This document shows, piece after piece, positions 47,620 through 59,390 of a DNA stretch of 64,000 bases. The notes under the pieces are model-generated. The model searched no databases, was not told the origin of the DNA, and saw only the letters and a program-made list of their open reading frames with translations. Both the position numbers and the translations under genes were made by a program. Numbering within the stretch: position 1 is the first letter of the stretch; the number at the start of each line of letters is the position of its first letter. Origin of the DNA: Mercenaria mercenaria (lineage: Eukaryota; Mollusca; Bivalvia; Venerida; Veneridae); contig NC_069367.1 of NCBI RefSeq assembly GCF_021730395.1, positions 7,190,501-7,254,500 on the forward strand, given 5' to 3'.

Positions 47620-49130
47620 AATACCATAAACAATATCTCTAGTTTGGTAAAATACTGTAAGCAATCACAAATCTAATGCAAAACAGTTCGGAGAAAATGT
47701 AAAAAGTAATTTTCTTAATTCAAGGCATCACGGTTTGATGTTGACGTTGAATTACAGATTGTTTGTTTTCTCCCGAAATCTTCACTGTTTTTGCAACTAT
47801 TGGGCTACTGTAAATGATTTGTATAACTCTTAGACCATAGAACGGACAACCGAACATTTCTTTGATGTCTGCTTCATTAATTCGTAGATGCAAACATTAG
47901 TGATCGAGTTCAGTTAATACCAGACAAAAACAGTGACGTTAAATATTTAATTACATTCATCTGCCAGCGAAATTATTGTGTATATGATCCAGGTACAACT
48001 ACACATACTCTGCAATATGCAATGATAGATTTCACGTTGCCCTGTGCACAGTAGGCGGCGTTTGGAAAAAAAATCGACGTTTTTTACAACCCTCGTACAT
48101 AAAGATACAAGTTACTGCATGTAATAAGATATTCACCCAATATGACTTTTCGGACAAGGTTTACAGTTAGAGGTTAACCCCTGTATACAAAATGTTAACT
48201 GCATTTTTCAATGAGATAGCTTTTTCCCTGGTGAGAAAGTATGAAATGGGTAGTCAAAACGTGAATTAACAGGTAAATTGTGTTTTTTACGTGTAAAGTC
48301 AAAATATCAATTGTTCGGTAACATCATATTTTACATTTTTCTTGTGGCTATGCCACTCATGAATTTATTACAGCTGTTGTTCCCTCGTGTATTAACATCT
48401 TACACTGAAATAAAAAAAAATATTATCATTATCTTCTTCAAATTCATTTGCTGATCTTATCATTAAATGCATTGACAAATGGGTGTACCCCCTTAACCAT
48501 ACAATAAACGTCATCAACAGCAACACACAATGTTTCAAAAATCTGTTATATGGTCCCCTAAAATACAGACTAAAGTATAAATTGAACAACTATAACTATA
48601 TAATTACTTTAGTGGCCTATAACTTTTTTGAAGTCAAAAACTTAGGGATTATATAGCTTTCTATCCTTTTCTAAATTTCTATATAAAAGATACATAAAAA
48701 TATACGTATTCATCTACATTTCTTTTCCTACTTTTTAACTTAACAGGACTTATATAGAAAGCAATTGCTTCGTTAACGCAACAACAAGGAAGACTAATTA
48801 GAACCGCTGAAAATGTACACTGAATTGGATGTTATAGCTGATATGCTTTCTAAAACGTCATTGCAGCATCTGTTATTAGTTTCTATATAGTACATACTGC
48901 CTTGTTTTATGGTCAGACCGTTTCGTAAAATTGATTCTGTTTATACATGTTATTGTGTACAGCCCGTAATTTGGTTGATTAATTGAGTGGGTATGTATTT
49001 ACACTGTCTTGAATAAAAGATCAAATTTAGGGCCATTAAGAGATTAACATGCTCCAAACTCTTTGCCTTTACAGTTATAACTGACCCTGTTTTTGTATTT
49101 CGAACTTTCTTTATCCGTACTGTTTTATAT

Positions 49131-49711
49131 CCTTAGGACGGCCGACACATTTTTATGCAATATCCTCATGAATACGTATGTTTTGACAACACAAAAAATT
49201 ACGTCAGACGACCTTCTGCTTTTCCGGAAGTGAAGAAAATGAAAATAAACAGGCTAAGCTTGAAAACGAAAGCCCCTTTTGCATTTGTCTATAGTCATGG
49301 GTTACGCGCATGGGTCACCCCGTCTAAAGGTATGCGCGTGGACTGCTTTTTTTTCGCTACTGGGGAGTCAAATTTCATTCTAACGAGTTCAAAATACCCG
49401 GGCTCTAGCACGACATGTCAGCTTTTCATCTACGAAAAAACATAAAAACTCGGAATAAACACAATCCCACAGGGAACCGTAACGAAGCAAGGGTATATGG
49501 AGAGTTTTGAAACTTCGCAAGATCGTTCAATATGTCCTTTTTTTGATGGTGTCTAAAAGTGTCAGTATATGCTCCATATTTTCCGTAATTGAGAGCTGCA
49601 GACCTAGACATTTCAAACATACATTCATAATAAATGTTGATTCTACGGAAGTGTGAAAGGGCAATCAGACGCCAATACGTTTTATTACGTTACGGTCGCG
49701 GAAAGGGTATT
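49131..49711. mobile_element. Insertion of unknown type in unit C
   Basis: About 580 bp that interrupt sequence continuous in unit B near 42035 (TTTTATATGTTAAGCATG). The ends read TTAGGACGGCCGACAC and GGTCGCGGAAAGGGTATTTT. I see no clear inverted repeats. An open frame of 96 codons (49155-49445, plus) lies inside but has no recognised motif. It may be a non-autonomous transposon with short ends. Confidence 0.55.
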
Positions 49712-50064
49712 TTAAGCATGTTGTCTTGTATGTCAGTGATGCTACATTTTCGTTTTTTTTCCATCCTCAGATTATTTGTTTCATATTTTCTTTTTCCCAA
49801 CTTTTTATTTTGATTATGTTATAGCATAATATTGCTCGAATTATTGGCACATCTGTCCAAAGTATTGTTCTCTGTGGATTGCTGCGTTTCACTGTGGGCT
49901 ATGGTTGAATTTGTTAAACTCAATGGATTCTACTCTTTTAGACCCATCGCACCCTTCAAAGTTACCCCAACAGATAGAATCCCAACACGGAATGATATTG
50001 TCATGTACATAATAATGTACAAACGAAACAAAGTTTAGCTGAGTCTTTATGTTTTAATATATAC

Positions 50065-50840
50065 TAGTGATGGGCAAATCGGTTAGATTTGCCAACCGAT
50101 TAATCGACATAATCGGACAAGTCAACCCATTCGATTAATCGGATATAATCGGATAATCGGTTGCATATTGATAAGTTCACCTCAGATTGTATGTTTTATG
50201 TCATTACTTAAGGAATGAACCACACTATTTCTATTTTATCCCTTCATAAACATGAGTAAGTTATCAGCATAAAAGTAAAATATTTGTGAAGATAGTAAAC
50301 TTCAAATCAGGTACTCGTCTTAATTTCACCAGGGACTTATCCTGTGATATTGTGTTATTAAATTAAAATTATTTGGAGCAAAAAAAAATATTAACGATTC
50401 ATTAATTCTTAGTTAACGACTGGAAATGATTTCAATTCCACAAAATCAAAAAATTGAAATACCTTTGCTAATATATATATGCTTGCGTAAGTCTTGAGGA
50501 ATGCCCTGCATATTGCCATACTAATGTCAAGAGTTTAGTTGATGGTTTTTCTGGCTTAATTTTGCAAAAGCCATATATCTTCCAAAATCTGGGTGATCAC
50601 AGATGACCTCAATTTCTTTCGAGACTTTCGAGGAAGCCATTTTTACGTAGAGTAGTTTCCCTTGGCATAATTGCCCCAAAGAACCGTAAATACCAGAAAG
50701 AAAAAAAGTCAGAAACAAATAAATTATCCGTTTCCGGTGCCAAGTAATTAATCGGTCAGGGAAAAGTGAAGTCGGCGATCGCGCTCATGAATGCAACGCC
50801 GACGATTATTCGATTGTCGCCGATTGTCGGCCCATCACTA
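50065..50840. mobile_element. hAT-like DNA transposon, non-autonomous, with 8-bp target duplication
   Basis: The left end is TAGTGATGGGCAAATCGG. The right end, reverse-complemented, is TAGTGATGGGCCGACAATCG. It is flanked by the same 8 bp (ATATATAC) at 50057-50064 and 50841-50848. Both the length of the duplication and the TAGTGATGGGC end are usual for hAT elements. Subterminal GATTAATCGG-type motifs repeat near the left end. Inside, on the minus strand, a 37-codon open frame (50527-50640) begins MASSKVSKEIEV; it is not a recognisable transposase. The intact ends and exact duplication suggest a young insertion. Confidence 0.85.
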
Positions 50841-50848
50841 ATATATAC

Positions 50849-51824
50849 ACTTACATCGTAAGACTTGATGTAATTCCGTCAATTACCTTTAAGTTATCAT
50901 CTACCTGGACAGGAAGTTAATTAGGTTTAAGATATATTGACGGAGTGGCATCTTCACAAGTGTTAATAAAAATCCCTAAAGGTCACTACTGACTAAATAT
51001 TGAATCTGATCTTGATTTATTAGATTCATCAATCAGATTTAACGAATCAAAAATAATTTAAAAGAAATGTGACCACAAACATTACCACAAAGATTTGATG
51101 GTGATTAAGAAAAAATAATTTTGAGTATTACGTGTTAATAACTTTTGATGGGAAATTAATGTCTGTGGTATCGACTTTTCTAAATGAATCCCAGTCTGTT
51201 ACTCTGTTACCTTACATGCCTAATGTACTTACCTACGTTACGGTATTTGAGGCGCATTAGACACAAATTACATTAGTTTTCGCACCATCTATTTATTCAT
51301 CTCCACAAGAAAGATGTTGCTGAATAATGTTATTCTCTACATTGAATTAGTTTTTAAAAGGTCTTTTATATTTCACTAATCAAAAGTATTTTATTATTGC
51401 CATGAAAATCGATTAAGCATTTGGGTTTACTGGAACGTTTTTTGTCTTAAAAAGTTTATTCAAAGTCATGTAGCGATCATGTTGCACCAATAGTGTTGGT
51501 TGAACAACAGGTTATTCAAATTGACTGCCCGTTGTTCCTTTGAGTTGTGTAATCTCTGATTTCAAATTGACATGACATTGTGTGATTTTCGTTCGGCTGA
51601 TCCTACCGAACAAAATGGTAAATTTAGAGAATTTGTCTAGGACGGATGTATGATAGACCTTACCAATCCAAACATACTAGTACTATTAAAGTTACGGTAA
51701 TACTAAAATTAATTCATTTCTTGTGATGAGATTTAAATCATTTAAAACAAAACTGGGCGAGAGATCCAGCAGTAGATTGTACAATTTTAGTTAAGTCTTG
51801 ATTGGAAACTTGAGAATATTACTT
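50849..51824. other. Gene-free stretch
   Basis: No open frame, repeat or structural motif of note. Confidence 0.5.
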
Positions 51825-52038
51825 TTAAACATTTAGCCTGCAGTCGGCAAGTGATTCTGCATTTGCGACCAAGGTAGACATAGATCAGTCTGCACATCTA
51901 CACAGGCTTATCATGGTGTACGTTGTTTGCTTTTCAGTCAGTTAATATTCAGCAAAAACGTTTTTGAATCGTAAGTAGTACTTCCCAAACTGAATAAAGG
52001 ACTAGTCCATTTTAGAAGTTTAGCAGAGTAAAAGCTAA
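51825..52038. mobile_element. MITE, TTAACCTTTA family, copy 3 (more diverged)
   Basis: It starts TTAAACATTTAGCCTGCAG and ends TAGCAGAGTAAAAGCTAA. The inner GATTCTGCATTTGCGACCA and TCAGTCAGTTAATATTCAGC match copies 1 and 2 with more changes, so it is the oldest of the three. Confidence 0.75.
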
Positions 52039-53589
52039 TCACCTTTAACGTACTTGTAATTATTTATTCCAGATAGATCCTCTGCTATCTTGTAATTCCT
52101 TACTTATGCTAGAGTATCATAAAAACCCATTAACTTCGCGTCATTTATGGTATTGAAATTAATCCGCTTTAAGTTGTTCGTCTTTTTATTTACGGCTCTA
52201 AACAGGATAAGCTAGCATTATGTTTCCCGGTTTTTAATCAAGAACTTGATATGACAATATCCCTGAAAATAAGTGTAAAGTGTTAAGCCTTTCTGCATGC
52301 GAAAATACTTGTACATGTATTTTGTTCTTTAAGTCTCTGTTTGTGTCATTATTTTGTCCATTTATCATTTATCATTTAAAATGAACTCTGTTACATGGTG
52401 TTTAGATGGAATATATTCTATAAGATATTTTTGTCGGCAGCGAAATCGAAGTCGAACTACAACATAACATCTAAAACTAGAACAGGAAATAGCTAGTATG
52501 GAATACCATTTCTCCGAACTTGAAACGTATGAACCATTTCTCTTCTGATATAGTTATATTAAAGTGGAATTCTGTGTATTTTTCAAGTAAATATCCAATT
52601 GAAATAGAGGTGTAGGAAATTATAGCTTTTAACCCAATATACCAATCTTTTCCTGTTGCCGGTAAGAAATAATTACTTTCCAAATACGACTTTCCTTATT
52701 TTGATTGGGGCAATCCTTTTAAGTAAAGTCGAACTGCATGCAGGAGTTGCTTCCCTTCAACTTCAAAAATCTACCTATAGGCAAAGGACCTATGGGTATG
52801 GACATCACTGTGAATGCACAGCAACAGAAAATTGCTTTTAAAAAACATTCACCAAAAACACACTATTTGCAGTACGATGCGCCTAATTCCACTTTAAACG
52901 ACTAAAATAGGTAAAGCAAACAGATCTAGCGTCTAATGAGACAAATTCTTACTAAGAAACCTCAAATGCAGATGGATGAAATTATCTTAGGGATGGCGAT
53001 AATATCTTAATCGATGAACTTGTTATTAACGTAAAAGAAGGTATGAAGGTACGTTTTTATATAAACAAAATAAAGGCACCTTTGTGGACAAACCAAGTCT
53101 ATTATTAGTTTGTTTGGTTACCTTTTGTGCTTCCCAAGGATCTTCTTATAGATTGTATGAACTATCTGACACTAAAACAAATATTGGAGTTGCTGTTCCT
53201 TTAGCATCATGATGTCCATTTAATGTATATGTATACGTATGATATAATTCCATTAAAGCAAGTGCCAGATCCCGTCAGGGGTGTAATGTATAGTTTAATA
53301 AGCACTTTTGGCCAAATTCAATCAAACAGTTCCTGCTATTGTTTTGTTTGGTTGTAGTCGGTGATTCTAATTGATTTCCTTACAAATACCGACTTGTTTA
53401 TAGTAGATGTTAGTGCTAGAGATCTTCCCGTGGACGGGGATGCGGTTAGGTATTCGTTAAAACAAAATAAAGCCTCAGTATCTTTTTGACAAAGACAGTT
53501 CAAAGGCGGTACAGTGGTTAGTTTGTTTCGCTTTATTCTTGTGTTGTGACAAGTTTTGAATTTTTATGTTTGTTTAGTAGTGATTACCG
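52039..53589. other. Gene-free stretch
   Basis: Several 60-70 codon open frames exist on both strands but none has recognisable composition or motifs. No repeats were found. Confidence 0.5.
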
Positions 53590-54925
53590 TTCTGTGATGT
53601 ACTGTCTTCCGTTTGTGGCTAGTTGTTAGGTTTTGGTCTGTGATGCACTGTGTTCCTTCTGTTTTTGAATGCATGTTTGTGTGCTGTGATGTACTGCGTT
53701 CTGGTTTAGTTTGGTTGTTTGTTCATGGTCGTTTTGTGATGTAATGCGTTCCGTTTGTGGTTGATTGTAGGTTTGTTTGATAGACTCTGTCCCGTTTGTG
53801 GTTGGTTATTGGTTGTTGGTTTGTGTAATCTACTGTGTTCCGTTTGTGGTTGGTATTAGGTTTGTGTGATAGACTGTGTTCCGTTTGTGGTTGGTTGTAG
53901 GTTTGTGTGATAGACTCTGTCCCCTTTGTGGTTAGTTGTTGGTTTGTGTGATCTACTGTGTTCCGTGTGTGGTTGGTTATACGTTTGTGTGATAGACAAT
54001 GTACCGTTTATGGTTGCTTGTAGGTTTGTGAGATAGACTCTATTCCGTTTGCGGTTTGTTGTTGGTTTGTGTGATCTACTGTGTTCCGTTTGTGGTTGGT
54101 TTTAGGTTTGTGTGATAGACTCTGCCCCATTTGTGGTTGGTTGTTAGCTTGTGTGATCTACTTTGTTCCGTGTGTGGTTGGTTATACGTTTGTTTGATAG
54201 ACAGTGTTCCGTTTGTGGTTGGTTGTAGGTTTGTGTGATCTACTGTGTTCCGTTTGTGGTTAGTTGTATGTTTGTATGATCTACTGTGTTCCGTTTGTGG
54301 TTGGTTGTAGGTTTGTGTGATCTACTGTGCTCCGTTTGTGGTTGGTTGCAGGTTTGTGTGATCTACTGTATTCCGTTTTAGGTTGGTTTGGTTGTAGGTT
54401 TGTGTGATCTACTGTGTTCCGTTTGTGGTTGGTTGTAGGTTTGTGTGATAGACTCTGTCCCGTTTGTGGTTGGTTTGTGTGATCTACTGTTTTCCGTTTG
54501 TGGTTGCTTGTAGGTTTTTGGGATAGACTCTCTCCCGTTTGTGGTTGGTTGTTGGTTTGTGCGATCTACTGTGGTTCGTTTGTGGTTGGTTTTAGGTTTG
54601 TGTGATAGACACTGTCCCGTTTGTGGTTGGTTGTTAGTTTTTGTGATCTACTGTGTTCCGTTTGTGGTTGGTTTTAGGTTTTCGTGAGTGACTGTGTTCC
54701 GTTCGTGGTGGGTTGTTAGTTTGTGTGATCTACTGTGTTCCGTTTGTGGCTGGTTTTAGGTTTGTGTGATAAACTGTGTTCCGTTTGTGATTGGTTGAAG
54801 GTTTGTGTGATGTACTGTGTTCCATGTGTGGTTGGTTCTAGGTTTAAGTGATATACTGTGTTCCGTTTGTTGTTGGTTGTACGTTTGTGTAATGAACTGT
54901 GTTCCATTTTTGTTAGGATATGTGG
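53590..54925. repeat. 41-bp minisatellite, about 32 diverged copies
   Basis: The unit theme is TGTGATCTACTGTGTTCCG then TTTGTGGTTGGTTGTAGGTT. Spacing is near 41 bp (for example 53835 to 53876). Variants alternate GATCTACTGTGTTCC with GATAGACTCTGTCCC, which hints at a two-unit higher-order pattern in places. The minus-strand open frame 54716-54952 is a read-through of this repeat and is not a gene. Confidence 0.9.
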
Positions 54926-57900
54926 GTTTGTTATTTTGCTCTGAAAGGTCAAACTATTGTATCACGCAATTCATGTGAATCCCGTTTGTGTCTAATAATA
55001 TCTCTCATTTCTTTAGCCGTTTTGTAAAATTGAGAGTACATGTAATATCAGGTGAATAGAATTTGTTAACATTTTCATTTATCGCATTTTAGAGGTTTTT
55101 ATGTAATAAAATAACTTTTAAAAGTTAGTTGTACAGCTCGAAATATTACTTTTGACTTTATACTGCTTAATTAAGCGCTTTTCATATACATTTAGAAACA
55201 CATTTCCACATTTTACCATTTGGTGATGTAAGCACATCATACAATACAAATTGTTCATTGAAACCCATTCTTAGCCTCAAAAGATATTTCTTACTGAGTC
55301 TTATATGTTGCACGTGCTATGTATTCTGTCTCACATCATACTAGATACGACGGCTGTTTAAAAATGACGTAGACGTTTTTTACCAAAAGCCGCCTATTGT
55401 GTAACGTGTAATGTGAAATATTTGATCGTATTTCGCAAATTTTGCGCAAGATGATCATACATATTTGTAACATTATTTGCTGTTAGGCGAAACGCATAGA
55501 ACGTTTTAATAACCATAGCTACGCATAACCGGCGCAGTTGCTTTTTCTCGTATCTGCAGGTAATGAAAAAGATTGTATGAAGCATTAAATGGAATCGACA
55601 AATACTGTAAACCTGTCGACGAAACATATCCAGCTTGAAAGGTAGACAAAGGACAAATTACACTGAAATGTTCATCACAGCTCTGGCAAAGCTTCGTCGT
55701 TTCTGATGACATTTAGACCCGCCAATAATCTATCTGTTGTAAACAACGATTCATCGGTCGTCCTTTAGTCTTGATTGTAGTGACACCCACCTCCATTGAT
55801 GACCAGATAGAGAAGAAGATAAAATGGTTCATAAAACATAACAACCATGCAAGAAACTTCAGAAGAAAAGATGTATTCTTCTAATTCTATTGAGTACATC
55901 CTTTCAAACGATACGTTTATGAGATAATGTCCTAACAAAACCATGCCTACGCATTAATTTTGTATCATCAACTTATTCCTAAATGTATCGTAAATATGTG
56001 TTTATGAAGTTACAAACCTATGACATTTTAGGTTCAATAGACAGCATATTCATGTTAGATTTCGCTATTTCAACTTCATTCATCAGTTTATAAGCTTTTT
56101 CAATACAGGTGAGATTGTTTATCAATTTTATATTCTTGAAAAGGTTAATGCTTCTTTCGCTTCGTTTAAACAGAAAAAGTACCTGTTATATCATTGAGTT
56201 TTGTTGTCTTAAAATTTCTGCATTCTTGTCAGGGCTTTTTACGAACCACTAAGTAAAGAAATGTAGCGTTGCCCAGTGCTAATTGTAACACGTTCGGCAC
56301 CTAATTAAGATGTCACCGGTTTGAATCCCGGTAGAAACAAGTAAAATAGATGTGTAAGCGACCGTTATAGTAGATGTCAGTACAGGTAATTCTTTTAAAG
56401 AAAAAGCCATCTGAAATAGAAAACAAAAGGGTAAGACTGACTAAAGTACTTTTTGAATTTATTTCTTGTAGAGACTTGTCATGTCCTACATTTTGTACTT
56501 TTGAAGATTACACGTTTTCCTGTAAGATGCAACGATGAACAGAGCGTGGTTAAATTGCCTCACCATGCTTCATTAAAACAATATCCTGTAACAGTGAGAA
56601 GCATACTCTGTATAAGGCAGTCAATACAGGGTAAAGTTTCCATAATTTGTACAAGCGTTTTAACGGTCGAAAATCATCTTAATTGAAATGGTCTACCATT
56701 TTTGTCAATTTTCTCACTGATTATATATGTATAAGACGACGGACAATGTTTAAAGAAATTCCTCCCATTTTTAGTGATTATGTTTGTCCATTTACTCCTC
56801 TGCTTTGATTCAAAATGTATATTTAAAAAACAGGCTTGTAAGTAATTTTGTATCGCATATTCCAATTCGGAATCCTCCAATTCAACAAGTACTTAGAATT
56901 GTCATACACTTAAGTGACACGTAATGCAGCGACTTTTCGTTCTCAGGAAAATAAACGTTGTGTACATGACATTGTAGATGCATCATATGTAGTCAAGTTC
57001 ACAGGACACTACATAAAATAAATTTCACTATAAACAGCAACAAGCTCGAAACTTGTAAGATATTGATATCCCCAAAACTCTTAACTAGTGCTGAAGCGGC
57101 AGGATATGTAAAAAGTCCGTACTCTCATATTTATGAGGGTAGGCATTTGTATTATTTGTATTTTCAAACTGAGAGATAAGCAAGAGCGTCCAAGAACTGT
57201 GTGTTCCTGGAAGAGTACATAATCACTGAATCTAGAATAAAAAATACGAGGGAATTGTTTATCAATAATGTTAAATGTGCTCTGAATAGCTGCAGCCTTA
57301 AAGTTTCTACAGGAGTCTCAACAGTTTTGTATGGCAGTGTTAGATAAAAGCGTTAAGGTAGTTCTGCATGTTTGGATCGAAATTTTTTCTACAATGTAGA
57401 ATTTGATTAATCTCTGGTTTTTCAAAACTTCAGAATATATCTAGAAAAATCAGCAAATAAAAAAGATAGGGTCGTGTACTTGATTTTTTGCCAGACTGAT
57501 TTGAAAAATTTGGACCTCACACAATATTTTATAATGGGAGTCTAAGGGAAAATCATAACTTTCATAACATTTTCGCGAATAGAAATTTTTCTACAATGCA
57601 GATTTTGATGAAAGTTCTCACACTTATAAATAAACATATGGCCTGTAATTTGGTGAAATAGAATGTATAGGTCCGTACGCTTATTTTTGTGATATTTGAC
57701 CATAATTAAGCGAACCGGACATTTCACACTAATTTTAAGACATTATTTTACAATTTTTAACGTGTCATATGTTTTAATATCATATTACGAATTAAGAAAT
57801 ATAGCAACAGTGTCATTGCAATAAATGTACTCACAGGTTTCGGCTTATTCATAAAATGATTTTCATTTCCGTACGCCGAATCCAGGATTTATTCTACGTT

Positions 57901-59390
57901 TTCCGGATAAATGACGTTACGCCACCACTTCCGGTATATCAAACTATCTAGTTCTGCGTTATTCATGGTACTAAGATCCTTGTTTGGTTACTCTGTTCGT
58001 TTAATAAAAAAATGCTTATGTTTGAAAATGGCCGTTGAATGTCAAGAGCATTTTGCAATTAACATTTGAAAGCAAACAACATATAAACTTCAAGCTATAT
58101 TATTAACTTTGGTATTAAACCAACAGGGTGCGCCTATTTCTTGGTGATTTATTCACAGCATTACATAATTAATGAACGGTTTTATATACACTAAAGTTCT
58201 TTTTCTTGGTTGTCAAATTGAGTGTAGAATTTTTAATCTGATTTAAGTATTGTAGCAGGTGTTTTCTTCCTATGCGGATATTAAATCAGTAAGAGTGTAC
58301 CTGCTTCCAGGAGATATATTCACGGAATTACTTGATTTATTTTCAAGCTTATTTTGCAGACTGTAATATCTAAGAGGACATAATTACGGAGACAATTACG
58401 TCCACGCATTTATATGCCCGCCATAATTTAGAAATGCTTCTTAAGAAAGTATTTATTTCCATTACGTTTCCTTGGCTAAAACTATTTACGGTAAGTTACA
58501 TGATTTAGATTTAGAATCTTAGTTTTTCTTTAATGTGCTCAATCTAAGTGAGTGCTGATCTTAGAATTTAGGGAACGTCATGGCAAAAACATGTAAATAA
58601 TAAGTGTCTCATGGTGGGCTTAGACGTGTTGCGACCATACATTGCACGGAAGAATGAAAACTCTTGGTATAGGACGAATTAACAAGGCTAGAGATTTAGA
58701 AAGGCAGAATAATCAGTCCAAACAACACAAATTAAATAGTTAGAAACATTGATCATCCATACGTTTCAACACACAGTCATTTAACCCTAATCATAAGCTA
58801 AGATATGAGGTTCCAAGCACACAAACATCTATTTATAGCATACAAGTCATACATAGTTATCTGTCTCTATTTACTGACGTTTCATGCTTCAGGAAAAAGA
58901 TCTTCATACGAGCTTATCACCTACTCCAGCAGCAGTCATAAAATCAAAATTCGCAATGTACACAATATCAAAATAAAGTTTCTTTAGCGGCTATATTCAA
59001 TAAAAGACGTTTCAACAATAAAGGTACAAGATATCAAATTTAAAGCTTTTAACAAGGAAACTTGGACATATCTTTTAAGTGTTACAAATTGTTCTATCAA
59101 ACGTTTGACACGTTTGATTAATGTACCTGTCAATACTGAAGAATGTTTCATTTCTATGAAACATATTTTGACATGCAATTTAATGTTATGACGTCTATAG
59201 ATAAAGTCAAATTTCCGTTATCTTTATTATGATAAATGATGAGGGTGGTGTATATCTTGGAAACTTTGTTATTTGATGCAGAGGCGGGGAGATTGGGGGA
59301 TAGGGCGGAGGTGGGAGGGGGCAGGTAGCGCACCCCTCTCTATAATTTTGAGCTTGAAATAACGGTACATAAAGAAACATTTAGATGTAC
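54926..59390. other. Gene-free stretch with a weak ORF and a diverged repeat
   Basis: A minus-strand open frame of 68 codons (55506-55712) begins MSSETTKLCQSCDEH; its CxxC-x-H start faintly recalls a zinc-binding segment but is too short to call. At 57340-57760, ATTTTTTCTACAATG..AG recurs near 57387 and 57588, about 200 bp apart, indicating an old tandem repeat. Nothing else was seen. Confidence 0.4.

Larger units (their letters stand above)
46744..49870. repeat. Segmental duplication, unit C upstream flank
   Basis: Counterpart of the unit B flank (38.1-42.2 kb). Differences are a SINE (47403-47619) and a ~580-bp block (49131-49711), both missing in B. The B-specific MITE (39.75-40.39 kb) and SINE (41.4 kb) are missing here. 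No gene is seen. Confidence 0.75.

Noticed and set aside
53590-54925. Possible CRISPR-like array because of regular repeats.
   Set aside because: The units are contiguous with no unique spacers, and the genome is animal.
54716-54952. Minus-strand 78-codon frame rich in Thr, His and Asn.
   Set aside because: It is a read-through of the 41-bp minisatellite.
55506-55712. A short minus-strand frame beginning MSSETTKLCQSCDEH, considered as a zinc-finger protein.
   Set aside because: Only one CxxC and one His are present and no further ligands follow; too short to support.
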